A stretch of DNA of 64,000 bases from Betaproteobacteria bacterium (GTDB lineage Bacteria; Pseudomonadota; Gammaproteobacteria; Burkholderiales; SG8-41). The DNA is taken from NCBI GenBank assembly GCA_028292435.1, contig JAQGMI010000006.1, forward strand, positions 62,001-126,000. Reading direction: 5' to 3'. Within the stretch, counting starts at the first letter, position 1. Every line of letters starts with the position of its first letter. Of this stretch, positions 17,308-26,203 are shown piece after piece. Made by a program: the position numbers and the translations under genes. The notes under the pieces are model-generated. The model did not search any database and was not told the origin of the DNA. It was given only the letters and a program-made list of their open reading frames with translations.

Positions 17308-19170
17308 CTATGCGGACACGTTAGCGGGCGCTAACGAAGGCGCGATGTAATCGGCGTGGATGGCCAAATCCCACGGATCCACCTTCAGCACCGCCAGTTT
17401 TGCCGCATCCCCCGCGCGAACGTCATGCAAAGACGGCACACGAATTACCAGCGGCAGGCGATCGCAGCGGACGAGATTCTCGCGCAACACGGTCGCGTCG
17501 AGCATGCTGACGTTTTCCTGCTCGAGCCACCGCAGGCACCAGTAGCGCTCCATGTTGCGCTGAAATTCGGCGTAAGCCTCGTAAGCGAGCTCGAATTCGC
17601 GCAGCGCCGCCAGCAGGGCTTCGTCGCCAGCCTGATACGGCGGCGGTTTGCCTGCGAACAATGCAAGCAACTGGCGCTGATTGACGAGATCGATGTAGCG
17701 GCGAAGCGGCGAACTTGCCCACGCATACTGCTCGACGCCAAGCCCGTCGTGACGCGAGGCAACCGTCGTCATGCGCGCGACGCCGCCGCTTTGCGCCCGG
17801 TAAATCGCGACATAGCCGGCGCGCGCGAGCTGCCCGCCCCATTCGGCGTTCGCATAAATCATGAGTTCCGAAACGACTTTGTCGATCGGCGAACCGCGTT
17901 TGCGCTCGACGATGCGCACGCGCTCGTCTTCGACATAAAAATTGTATTCCGTGCGCTGCATTTCCGGGTTGTCGGCCTTGCCGCGCGCGGCCTGCAAGTG
18001 CCGGGCGAACTGCCACAGAAACTGGAGATCGGTGCCGAACTCGTGGGCGATCGTACCTGCGGCCAGGGTATCGGCATTGAATACGGATTCGAGTTCGCCG
18101 ATGCGCAGGTTCGCTTCGATCGGCACGAGCTCGCACCGGCTGCGCGTGCCGGTGATCGCGCCTTGCGCGTTCACTTCGGCGTATAGCGACAACACGCTGC
18201 GCGCCGCGCCTTCGGCCAGCGTAAATGCGTCGATCGCGGCATCCGGCAGCATGGTGATTTTGCGGCCGGGAAAATACACCGTCGACAGCCGCTCGCGCGC
18301 AACGGCCTCGAAGGCCGACCCGGGAACGATGCCGAGCGCGGGCACGGCGATATGTATGCCGACTTCCGTATTGCCGTTCGCGAGCGACGTCACCGAGAAC
18401 GCGTCGTCGATTTCAGTCGTCGTCTCATCGTCGATACTGAAGGCGCGCACGTCCGCGAGCGGCAGATCGGCGGGCACACCGAGTGGCGCGGCGTCATCGA
18501 ATGCCGTGCCGCGCGGAAAGTACTCGAATAGAAACTTATTCAAATGATAGTCGTGGGGTGTGGCGAGCGCGCCGCAATGCGCCATCACGCGCGCCGGCGG
18601 CAGCTTCAGCGTTTCGCATGCGGCTTCAAACGCTTTCCATTCGAGCGCATTTTTGTCGGGCGCATAAAGCAGCTTCGAAACCAGCGGCGTGAATTCGGGT
18701 GGCAGGCGGCCCGCGACGATCTCTTCGGCCCAGCGCTGTTTCTGCTCGGCCTGCAGGCGCTTTTTCTCGACGCTCGCGAGGGCGGATTTCAGGGATTCGG
18801 CGGGCGCAGCTCTGTAGCGCCCCCGGCCTTTCTTGTAGAAATACATCGGTGCGCCGTGCAACGTGTAGAGCAGCGCCGCGGACTCGACAGCGCTTGGCGC
18901 ATGGCCGAAATACTCCTTGCCAAGCGTGTCGAATGAAAACTCGTCGGCGCCGCAGCATTCCCACAGAAAGTCGACGTCGACGGCGGCCGCAACCTGCTGG
19001 GCCGCATCGACAAACGCAGCCAACGCAGGCTGATCGAAACGCAGCAACACCGCGGCTGATTTTATTTTGCTGCGCTTGCCGTGCGCCGCTTCAATCTGCA
19101 GCGACGTGTCGTTGTCGGCCAGAATCGCGCCGACTTTGAAAGCGCCTTCTTCTTCGTAAAAAACGTTCAT
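17308..19170 (-). CDS. RNase II-family exoribonuclease (RNB domain)
   Basis: A 620-residue 3'-5' exoribonuclease of the RNase II/R superfamily. The RNB catalytic motif is visible as FSIDDETTTEIDDAFS, with the conserved aspartates that bind Mg, followed by VGIHIAVPALGI, RKITMLPDAA and the late SPLRRYIDLVNQRQL segment. It is shorter than RNase R and lacks an obvious C-terminal S1/basic tail. This is the form found next to tonB-aroE in betaproteobacteria. It probably functions in mRNA decay. Confidence 0.9.
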   Translation of the reverse strand: MNVFYEEEGAFKVGAILADNDTSLQIEAAHGKRSKIKSAAVLLRFDQPALAAFVDAAQQVAAAVDVDFLWECCGADEFSFDTLGKEYFGHAPSAVESAALLYTLHGAPMYFYKKGRGRYRAAPAESLKSALASVEKKRLQAEQKQRWAEEIVAGRLPPEFTPLVSKLLYAPDKNALEWKAFEAACETLKLPPARVMAHCGALATPHDYHLNKFLFEYFPRGTAFDDAAPLGVPADLPLADVRAFSIDDETTTEIDDAFSVTSLANGNTEVGIHIAVPALGIVPGSAFEAVARERLSTVYFPGRKITMLPDAAIDAFTLAEGAARSVLSLYAEVNAQGAITGTRSRCELVPIEANLRIGELESVFNADTLAAGTIAHEFGTDLQFLWQFARHLQAARGKADNPEMQRTEYNFYVEDERVRIVERKRGSPIDKVVSELMIYANAEWGGQLARAGYVAIYRAQSGGVARMTTVASRHDGLGVEQYAWASSPLRRYIDLVNQRQLLALFAGKPPPYQAGDEALLAALREFELAYEAYAEFQRNMERYWCLRWLEQENVSMLDATVLRENLVRCDRLPLVIRVPSLHDVRAGDAAKLAVLKVDPWDLAIHADYIAPSLAPANVSA

Positions 19171-19251
19171 GCGGGATACCGGAGACGAGCGCGCCGGCGT
19201 GCGGAATTGAGCGAGGCGCGGATTATAACTGAAGGTCTGGCGCGCCTTGCG

Positions 19252-19806
19252 TCATAGCAGAAATTCGAGTGCCGCATCGGCGTGGTCGGCGAAATCGCTG
19301 AAGCCGTGATCGCCGCCTTCGATGACGAGCTGCCGCGCGCCGGCGTATTTTCTGACTGCATCGTGATAATCGAGCACCTCGTCGCCGGTCTCCACCATCA
19401 GCAGGTAACGCTGCGGATCGAGAGCCGGCACTTCGAGCGCGCGCAACTCGGCCACATGTACGAGCGTGAAATCGTATTCCTCGCCGTTGTGAAAATTTTT
19501 CTGGCGGCCGACGTGCCCGGCAAGCAGCTCATACGGGCGCACGGCCGGATTCACGAGCACCGCACGAAATCCATGCCGCTCGGCAAGCCAGGTCGCGTAA
19601 AACCCGCCGAGCGAACTGCCGACGAGTACCGAATGAGGGTGCCGCACGGCAAGCGCATCGAGCGCGGCCGCGGCGGCGGCGGGGGAATGCGGCAATGCCG
19701 TCGCGATAAATTCATCGCGACGACCGCGCGCCGCAAGGCGTTCATGCAGCACGCGCGCCTTGAACGACGCGGGAGAACTATTGAAGCCGTGAATGTAAAT
19801 CAGCAT
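19252..19806 (-). CDS. YqiA/YcfP-family alpha/beta-fold esterase
   Basis: A 184-residue cytoplasmic hydrolase. It starts MLIYIHGFNSSPASFKA, typical of YqiA. The nucleophile is Ser65 in VGSSLGGFYA, followed by TGDEVLDY (candidate Asp) and GGDHGFSDF (catalytic His). The length matches E. coli YqiA. The physiological substrate is unknown. It ends 80 bp before the RNase gene and begins 3 bp from the amidase stop, so it may be co-transcribed with the amidase. Confidence 0.88.
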   Translation of the reverse strand: MLIYIHGFNSSPASFKARVLHERLAARGRRDEFIATALPHSPAAAAAALDALAVRHPHSVLVGSSLGGFYATWLAERHGFRAVLVNPAVRPYELLAGHVGRQKNFHNGEEYDFTLVHVAELRALEVPALDPQRYLLMVETGDEVLDYHDAVRKYAGARQLVIEGGDHGFSDFADHADAALEFLL

Positions 19807-19809
19807 GCA

Positions 19810-20994
19810 TCACGCCGCGAGACGGGACGCGATGTCGAGCAATAGCATGTCATTGCCGCGTGCGGCGACGAGCGAGATGCCGAGCGGGCAGCCGTCGAAC
19901 CTGGCGAGCGGCAAGCTGATTTGCGGGAGCCGCGCCAAGCCGGCAATGCAAAGCAGACTCATCGCACGACCGCGAAAATCGTCGAGGTCCGCGGCCGGCG
20001 TGTTTCGCATCGACGCGATGGTGTGCACGGTCGGCAGCACGAGCAGCGCGTTATCGCGCAGCAACTCATCCATGCGCGACGCAATGACCTCCCGTTGTAC
20101 TTTCAATGGCGCGACATCAGCCGGAGAGACCGTCGCCGCCCATTCAAAACGTTCGCGCACGCCGGGACCAAACTGCGGCTTGGCCCGCTGGATCCATTCA
20201 GCGTGCTGTGTCCAGGCTTCCGCGGCCTGTAGTTTGCGGAACACCTGGAACCACTGCGGCAAACCTTCACTAGACACAATCACCTTGCGCGGAGCGCCGA
20301 GCAGCGCCGTCAGCGAGGCGAGCGCCGGTTCGAATTGCGTTTGGACCTGGCCATCGACGAGCGCGAAAGCGTCGTCGGCGTAGAGCAATGCGCCAGGCGT
20401 CGGCGCCGGCTTGTCGTCTTCGAGCAACACTCGGCTCACGCGTTCGAGCAGACGTGCATCGCGTGCAAACCAACCCGCGACATCGAAACTCGCCGCCAGC
20501 GCGCACGCGCCTTCCATCGGCAGGCGTCCGTGCGTCGGGCGCAGACCGTAAATTCCGCAGAAGCTCGCGGGTGCGCGCACCGAGCCGCCGGTGTCGGAGC
20601 CCAATGCAAAATCAACGAGACCTGCCGCCACCGCTGCGGCCGATCCGCTCGACGAGCCGCCGGGAATGCGGCCCGGTGCATTGACGTTGACTGGCGTGCC
20701 GTAATGCGGATTCTCGCCGTTCAGGCTGTACGCCATTTCGTCGGTGTGTGTCTTACCGACAATCTGTGCGCCAGCGTCGATGAGTCGTTGCACGACCGGC
20801 GCGGTCGCAGTGGCGGCAGCATGGGTTTCGAGCCAGGCCGGGCTGCCGAACCCGGTTTTATGCCCGGCAATGTCGTACAGGTCTTTGATGCCACAGCTGA
20901 GGCCCGCGAGCGGACCGCCGCCAATAGCCGCGACTTCCGCGTGCGTGTGCCGGCAAAAAGCGCCGATCGCGTCGCGTTTAAGAACGTCATTCAT
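19810..20994 (-). CDS. Amidase signature-family hydrolase
   Basis: A 394-residue member of the GatA/AtzF amidase family, which hydrolyses C-N bonds of amides. The Ser-cisSer-Lys triad is readable: Lys37 in SCGIKDLYD, the GGSSSGSAAA loop, and nucleophile Ser138 in GSDTGGSVRAP. I placed the start at ATG 20994 (MNDVLKRDAIGAF), because the upstream extension overlaps the divergent promoter region. It is shorter than GatA, and no gatB/gatC are present, so a catabolic amidase is more likely than the tRNA amidotransferase. Confidence 0.9.
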   Translation of the reverse strand: MNDVLKRDAIGAFCRHTHAEVAAIGGGPLAGLSCGIKDLYDIAGHKTGFGSPAWLETHAAATATAPVVQRLIDAGAQIVGKTHTDEMAYSLNGENPHYGTPVNVNAPGRIPGGSSSGSAAAVAAGLVDFALGSDTGGSVRAPASFCGIYGLRPTHGRLPMEGACALAASFDVAGWFARDARLLERVSRVLLEDDKPAPTPGALLYADDAFALVDGQVQTQFEPALASLTALLGAPRKVIVSSEGLPQWFQVFRKLQAAEAWTQHAEWIQRAKPQFGPGVRERFEWAATVSPADVAPLKVQREVIASRMDELLRDNALLVLPTVHTIASMRNTPAADLDDFRGRAMSLLCIAGLARLPQISLPLARFDGCPLGISLVAARGNDMLLLDIASRLAA

Positions 20995-21070
20995 GCGCGC
21001 ATTGTAACGTGCGGGTAACGGCACCAAACGCTGTGATAACATTTCTCTCTCCGCGCAATCGCTTGCACGC

Positions 21071-21499
21071 ATGAAAAACGAAACCGAACAATTGCTGAGT
21101 TACATCGAGAGCAATATCGCGCGCACGCTTGCCGACTGTACGACCTGCGGCAAGTGTTTCGACGCGTGTCCGATGACACAGTACTCGGACAAGCTCACGG
21201 GCAAAACAGGCGGTCAAGTCGTTACGGGCATCCGCGCCCTGCTCGCCGGCGAAACGGCGACAACCGAAGCGCTCGAATGGACGCGTCTTTGCACGCAATC
21301 CGCGCGCTGCGTTCCGGCTTGCCCCGAGAAAGTCAACCCGATGCTGATGATGCGGCTTGCGCGGATCACAGCGCTCGGCTCGACCGGCGGACCTGCGTTG
21401 ATGGCCGACGGCAAACGCGACCCGAATTTTTTCCGGCGCATCAATGCATTTTCGGCCCTGCAATTTTCCGACGCCGAAGTTGCGGCGTGGCAGCGCTAG
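21071..21499 (+). CDS. HdrC-like 4Fe-4S dicluster protein with one altered cluster
   Basis: A 142-residue ferredoxin-like protein resembling heterodisulfide reductase subunit C. The first cluster motif is complete (CTTCGKCFDACP). In the second, CTQSARCVPACP, the second cysteine of the usual CxxCxxCxxxCP is replaced by Ser, so it may hold a 3Fe-4S or an alternatively ligated cluster. It is followed within 10 bp by an HdrB-like protein, forming an electron-transfer pair. The partner dehydrogenase is not evident. Confidence 0.82.
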   Translation: MKNETEQLLSYIESNIARTLADCTTCGKCFDACPMTQYSDKLTGKTGGQVVTGIRALLAGETATTEALEWTRLCTQSARCVPACPEKVNPMLMMRLARITALGSTGGPALMADGKRDPNFFRRINAFSALQFSDAEVAAWQR

Positions 21500-21507
21500 T
21501 GGCAGCC

Positions 21508-22350
21508 ATGCGCGAACGCGTCGTTTTCTGGTATGGCTGCAATGCGGTTCGCCACGGCGACATTATCCACGGCGCGATTGAGTTGCTGCGCGCGGTCGGC
21601 ATCGACTCAGACCCGGCGGGCGGCCCCGCCTATTGCTGCGGCACGTCGAAAGACGGCAACCTTGCGGCAGCAGCCGGCATGGCGTCGCGCACCGTCGATA
21701 AATTTAACGAATCGGGTCACGACAAGGTCGTGACGTGGTGCCCGTCGTGCCATCGTCATGCGGGCACTTTCATGGAAGGTGTTAATCCGGCCCGATTCGA
21801 GGTTTCGCACATCACGCAGATGCTGCACGAGCGTCGCCATCTGCTTGCGCCGCTGCTCACGCACGCGATCGAGCGCCGCGTCGTACTGCATACGCACAGC
21901 GGCTTTCATGAAGTCGATGCATATCCGCTGATTGCCGACCTGCTGCGCCTGATTCCGGGGCTCGAGCTGGTGATCACTGATTACGCAGCGCCCGGCCACA
22001 TGTGCTCGGCGGTTTCGGCAGTGCCGGCGGCATTGAAGGACGTCATGCGCCAATCGGTCGCCCTTTGCAATGAAAACGGCAGCGACACGCTCGTCACCGC
22101 GTTTCACGCGTGCCAGCGCATCCTGTGCGGGCTGGCGACCACCGACGGCATCAAAGCCGTCAACTACGTCAATCTGCTGATTGAAGCGATGGGGCTGACA
22201 CCGCCGCCCGACGAATACGCCGAATGGAAGAATGCGGGTTCGGAAGCCGCGCTCAGGGAAAAAATTGGCGCCGAGCGCATTGCCAAAATCGGCCCCGACT
22301 TCTTCGCGAAGCACGTGATGCCGGAGCTGCGCAAGCTGCCCGAAAAGTAA
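21508..22350 (+). CDS. HdrB-like CCG-domain (cysteine-rich) Fe-S protein
   Basis: A 280-residue protein with cysteine-rich CCG domains as in HdrB, GlcF and related subunits. The first domain keeps the pattern (YGCNAV, YCCGTS, TWCPSCH). The second is degenerate: HTHSGFHE has no Cys, HMCSAV has one, and FHACQRI has one of the usual CxxC pair. ATG 21508 is my start; an in-frame GTG at 21499 overlaps the upstream TAG and is possible. Together with the HdrC-like gene it probably forms a soluble or membrane-associated electron carrier. Confidence 0.82.
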   Translation: MRERVVFWYGCNAVRHGDIIHGAIELLRAVGIDSDPAGGPAYCCGTSKDGNLAAAAGMASRTVDKFNESGHDKVVTWCPSCHRHAGTFMEGVNPARFEVSHITQMLHERRHLLAPLLTHAIERRVVLHTHSGFHEVDAYPLIADLLRLIPGLELVITDYAAPGHMCSAVSAVPAALKDVMRQSVALCNENGSDTLVTAFHACQRILCGLATTDGIKAVNYVNLLIEAMGLTPPPDEYAEWKNAGSEAALREKIGAERIAKIGPDFFAKHVMPELRKLPEK

Positions 22351-22371
22351 CGCGCCGTCGTTCCCGCCGAC

Positions 22372-23973
22372 ATGAACATGAATTCTTCCTGGGCCGCGCG
22401 CGGCATGGTCGTCGCGCCGCATTCGCTTTCGGCGCAGTCGGGTCTTGCGGTATTGCGCGACGGCGGCAACGCACTCGAAGCGATGGTCGCTGCAGCGGCC
22501 GCCATTTCGGTCGTCTATCCGCACATGAACGGCATCGGCGGCGACAGCTTCTGGCTCATTCACGAACCGGGCAAAGAGGTCGTCACGATCGACGCGTGCG
22601 GACGCGCCGCGGGCCGTGCAAGCATGGACTTTTATCGCACGCATCAAGTCGATTCGATTCCGATGCGCGGCCCGCTCGCGGCGAACACGGTCGCCGGCAC
22701 GATCTCCGGCTGGGCGCTCGCGCTCGACTACAGCACGAAGCAATGGGCGGGACGCGTGCCGCTCACGCGCCTGCTCGACGATGCGACGCACTACGCCGCG
22801 GACGGCATCGTCGTCACCCAAAGCCAGGCGACCAACACCGCGAATAAGCTCGCGGAACTGAAAGACATACCGGGATTCGGCGAACGATTTCTCGATAACG
22901 GCAAAGTACCCGCGGCAGGCGCCCTGCTGCGTCAACCGGTCATTGCGGCGACGCTGCAGCATCTCGCCAAATACGGTCTCGCCGATTTTTACGAAGGCGA
23001 ACTCGCGCGCTCGATGGCCGGTGACCTCGCCACACTCGGCAGCCCGCTTATGCTCGCGGATTTCGAAGGCCACGCCGCGGAACTGCGTGCGCCGGTCATG
23101 CTGGAGCACAGCCGGGGAAACCTCTACAACATGGCGCCGCCGACGCAAGGCGCGGTGTCGCTCATGATTCTCGGCATTCTCGATCGCCTGCACATCGGGC
23201 GAGTCGCGCCGGACAGTGCCGACTTCGTCCACCTGTGCGTCGAAGCAACCAAGCAGGCGTTCATGGTGCGCGATCGCCATATCACCGATCCGGCTTTTAT
23301 GAGCGTCGATCCGCAGCAATTGCTCGCCGCCGACGCGCTCGACAAGCTCGCTGCAGCGATCAAGCGTGATACCGCATTGCCGTGGGGCGCGCAATCGATA
23401 CGCGGCGACACGGTCTGGATGGGTGCGATCGACAGTAAAGGTCGCGCGGTCAGTTTCATTCAAAGCATTTATCACGAGTTCGGCAGCGGCGTCGTGTTGA
23501 AAGGCAGCGGCGTCAACTGGCAAAACCGCGGCTGCAGTTTTTCGCTCGACGCGCGCGCGCTCAACGCTTTGCAGCCGCGGCGCAAACCATTTCACACCCT
23601 GAATCCGGCGCTCGCACGGCTGAACGACGGGCGCACGATTGTGTACGGCACGATGGGCGGCGACGGCCAGCCGCAGACGCAGGCAGCGGTCTTCACGCGC
23701 TACGCGACGTTCGGTCACGGCATGCAACAGTCGATCTTCGCGCCTCGCTGGCTGCTTGGCCGCACCTGGGGCAATGCCACCGATACACTGAAACTCGAAG
23801 CGCGTTTCGAGCTCGCGCTCGTCGCCGAACTCAAACGCCGCGGCCATGACGCCGAAGTCGTTGGCGAGTGGGATGAAACCGTTGGCCACGCCGGCGGCAT
23901 CGCGCGCCACGCGAACGGCGCGCTCGAAGCAGGTTTCGATCCGCGCAGCGACGGTGCCGCCGCCGGTTATTGA
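22372..23973 (+). CDS. Gamma-glutamyltransferase family protein
   Basis: A 533-residue N-terminal nucleophile hydrolase of the GGT superfamily, self-cleaved to expose a catalytic threonine. That residue is likely Thr347 in RGDTVWMGAIDSKG, followed by conserved SFIQSIYHEFGSG and YGTMGGDGQPQTQA. The N-terminus HSLSAQSGLAVLRDGGNALEA is typical. No signal peptide is visible, so it is probably cytoplasmic and may act on a gamma-glutamylated or related catabolic substrate (as in some oxamate amidohydrolase-like members) rather than glutathione. Confidence 0.9.
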   Translation: MNMNSSWAARGMVVAPHSLSAQSGLAVLRDGGNALEAMVAAAAAISVVYPHMNGIGGDSFWLIHEPGKEVVTIDACGRAAGRASMDFYRTHQVDSIPMRGPLAANTVAGTISGWALALDYSTKQWAGRVPLTRLLDDATHYAADGIVVTQSQATNTANKLAELKDIPGFGERFLDNGKVPAAGALLRQPVIAATLQHLAKYGLADFYEGELARSMAGDLATLGSPLMLADFEGHAAELRAPVMLEHSRGNLYNMAPPTQGAVSLMILGILDRLHIGRVAPDSADFVHLCVEATKQAFMVRDRHITDPAFMSVDPQQLLAADALDKLAAAIKRDTALPWGAQSIRGDTVWMGAIDSKGRAVSFIQSIYHEFGSGVVLKGSGVNWQNRGCSFSLDARALNALQPRRKPFHTLNPALARLNDGRTIVYGTMGGDGQPQTQAAVFTRYATFGHGMQQSIFAPRWLLGRTWGNATDTLKLEARFELALVAELKRRGHDAEVVGEWDETVGHAGGIARHANGALEAGFDPRSDGAAAGY

Positions 23974-24000
23974 CTCTGCAGCGATGACTCGAAGGTCGAC

Positions 24001-25596
24001 ATGAATACGGATGTGTTGATCGTGGGCGGCGGCCCGACCGGGCTGATGCTCGCCAACCAGCTCGCGCGGCGCGGCTTGCACTGCATGATCGTCGACCGGC
24101 ATTCGGGTCCGGCGCAGCAGACGCGGGCGATGGCCGTGCATGCGCGCACGCTCGAGATCTATTCCAGGCTTGGGATCGCGGAACGCGCGCTCGAGCTGGG
24201 CCGCCGCGGCAACGGCGCCAATTTGTGGGCGCGGGGAAAACGCACGGCGCGCGTACCGCTTGGCGATATCGGTAAAAGCATGAGCCCATATCCGTTCGTG
24301 CTGATGCTGGGACAGGACGACAACGAACGCATCATGGGCGAACACCTGCGCACGTTCGGTGTGGACGTCCAGTGGAACACCGAACTGACCGCGCTCCGCC
24401 AGGAACCCGGCCACGTTACCGCGACGCTTAAACAACCTGACGGTTCGTCGCGTGAGGTTACAGCCGCCTATGTCGCTGGCTGCGACGGCGGGCATAGCGC
24501 CGTGCGCACGCTGTCCGGCATCACTTTTCCAGGTGCGCCTTACGAGCATGTGTTCTTCGTCGCCGACACCGAGGCGACCGGCCCGATGATCGTGGACGAA
24601 CTGAATGTCTATCTGTGGCGCGACGGTTTTCATCTGTTTTTCCCGATGCGCGGCGAGGACCGCTGGCGAGTCATCGGCATACTGCCGAAAAAATTTCGGG
24701 CGCGAGACGATGTAACGTTCGACGAGTTAAAAGACGATATACGCCGCGAGGCCGGCGCCGACCTGAATTTCAAGGCGTGCAACTGGTTCTCGACATATCG
24801 CATCCATCATCGCGCCGCGGAAAAATTCCGGGACCGGCGTTGCTTTCTGCTCGGCGACGCCGCGCACGTCCACAGCCCGATGGGTGGCCAAGGCATGAAC
24901 ACCGGCTTGCAGGATGCCTACAACCTCGCGTGGAAACTGGCGCTGGTCGTCACTGGCCGCGCGAACGCAGGCCTGCTCGACTCCTACGAAGCGGAGCGCA
25001 TGCCGGTGGCGCAGCAGTTGCTACGTACCACCGATCGCGCCTTCACGCTGCTGGTTTCGGAAAACTGGGTAGCAGCGCTTTTACGCACGCGCATCCTCGC
25101 GCGCGTAGCAGCTTTTGCCATGACTTTTGAGCGGGCCCAACAGATCGCGTTCCTGACCATCTCGCAGACCGGCATCGGCTACCGCGCGAGTCCGCTGTCG
25201 CAAACGCTCGAAGGGCTGCCCGACGGTGCGCCGCGCGCGGGCGACCGTTTCCCGTGGCTGCGGCTCAAGCTCAAGGTCAACGGTTCGGTCGAAGATTTAT
25301 ATCAGCAACTCGACGATACGCGCTATACGTTAATCATTACCGGACAGCCGCTGCCGCCGACAGCATTCGATTCCGCCGATCTGCTGCACGTCCTCCACAT
25401 TCCCGACGACGTGCACAACGTCCGTGAACTTGCTGACCACCGCATCGCGGGGCCGGCTTTTTATTTGCTGCGTCCCGACGGCCATATCGGACTCGCCGGC
25501 ACGCGAATTGAACCTGCTGCGGTCACACGCTATCTCGCCGCAACCGGAATACTGTCTCTGAAAACGGAAGGTGCGGCTGCGACGGCACTTGCATAG
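24001..25596 (+). CDS. FAD-dependent aromatic monooxygenase (PheA/TfdB family)
   Basis: A 531-residue class A flavoprotein hydroxylase. It has the FAD-binding GGGPTGLMLANQLA motif, the middle GCDGGHSAVR (DG motif) and the C-terminal GDAAHVHSPMGGQGMN that contacts FAD ribose. A thioredoxin-like C-terminal domain appears present (residues about 420-531), as in phenol hydroxylases. It lies 27 bp after the gamma-glutamyltransferase gene and is probably co-transcribed. The likely role is hydroxylation of a phenolic compound; the substrate cannot be read from the sequence. Confidence 0.88.
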   Translation: MNTDVLIVGGGPTGLMLANQLARRGLHCMIVDRHSGPAQQTRAMAVHARTLEIYSRLGIAERALELGRRGNGANLWARGKRTARVPLGDIGKSMSPYPFVLMLGQDDNERIMGEHLRTFGVDVQWNTELTALRQEPGHVTATLKQPDGSSREVTAAYVAGCDGGHSAVRTLSGITFPGAPYEHVFFVADTEATGPMIVDELNVYLWRDGFHLFFPMRGEDRWRVIGILPKKFRARDDVTFDELKDDIRREAGADLNFKACNWFSTYRIHHRAAEKFRDRRCFLLGDAAHVHSPMGGQGMNTGLQDAYNLAWKLALVVTGRANAGLLDSYEAERMPVAQQLLRTTDRAFTLLVSENWVAALLRTRILARVAAFAMTFERAQQIAFLTISQTGIGYRASPLSQTLEGLPDGAPRAGDRFPWLRLKLKVNGSVEDLYQQLDDTRYTLIITGQPLPPTAFDSADLLHVLHIPDDVHNVRELADHRIAGPAFYLLRPDGHIGLAGTRIEPAAVTRYLAATGILSLKTEGAAATALA

Positions 25597-25656
25597 CGTG
25601 ACGGAGGCTTTGTGCCTCGTGCGGGCGCGCATAGTTCACTTTAGGTCAGGAGTCTG

Positions 25657-26136
25657 ATGATGATGATGGACGCGAATGAATGGCAAAAACTGGCGAAGGC
25701 GCTGCGCGACCTGCACCGCACGCTGGTCGAGATCGCGCGCGAAGAATACGACCGCTCGCATCTGACGCAGGTATCGCCGGGCGAGCTGCTGCAACTGCTG
25801 ACGACCAACCCCGAATTCGAATGGCTGCGCGGCTTGTCCGAGCTGATGGTCGACCTCGATGTGCTGCACGATGCCGCCGCGGCCGAGCGGGCAGAGGTCG
25901 CGACCGCGATTCGCGGCGCGGTCGAACATCTGCTGTCGAATGCGCAGGCGCCGGCCGGCCTCTTCGCCGAACGCTATTGGCCTTACGTGCAAAACAATCC
26001 GCGCCTTGCTATGGCGCACGGCGCACTCAAACAGGCGCTCGGCACGTGGCCGCCCGCGCAAATCGACACCACCACTTTGCTGCACGAGCGTCATCGGCTC
26101 GCCGAGAAAGCGCGTCATCTCACCAAACGCAAGTAG
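25657..26136 (+). CDS. Conserved hypothetical alpha-helical protein
   Basis: A 159-residue soluble protein, almost entirely helical by composition (WQKLAKALRDLHRTLVEIAR, LRGLSELMVDLDVL). There are four consecutive in-frame ATG codons at 25657-25668; GGAG at 25649-25652 suits the later ones. It has no signal peptide and no catalytic motif. It lies between the flavin monooxygenase and amidohydrolase genes. Unnamed proteins of this type are common in proteobacteria; I do not know a function. Confidence 0.75.
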   Translation: MMMMDANEWQKLAKALRDLHRTLVEIAREEYDRSHLTQVSPGELLQLLTTNPEFEWLRGLSELMVDLDVLHDAAAAERAEVATAIRGAVEHLLSNAQAPAGLFAERYWPYVQNNPRLAMAHGALKQALGTWPPAQIDTTTLLHERHRLAEKARHLTKRK

Positions 26137-26203
26137 TTCGTTTGCCGCGCAATTCCCCGTGTGCTACGGTGCGCCTACATCGTAGTGCCAAGGGAGAACA
26201 ATA

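Noticed and set aside
21607-24633. Minus-strand open frame of about 1000 codons
   Set aside because: It lies fully antisense to three well-identified plus-strand genes (HdrB-like, gamma-glutamyltransferase, FAD monooxygenase). Its translation is Arg/Ala/His/Asp-rich, as expected for the shadow of high-GC codons.
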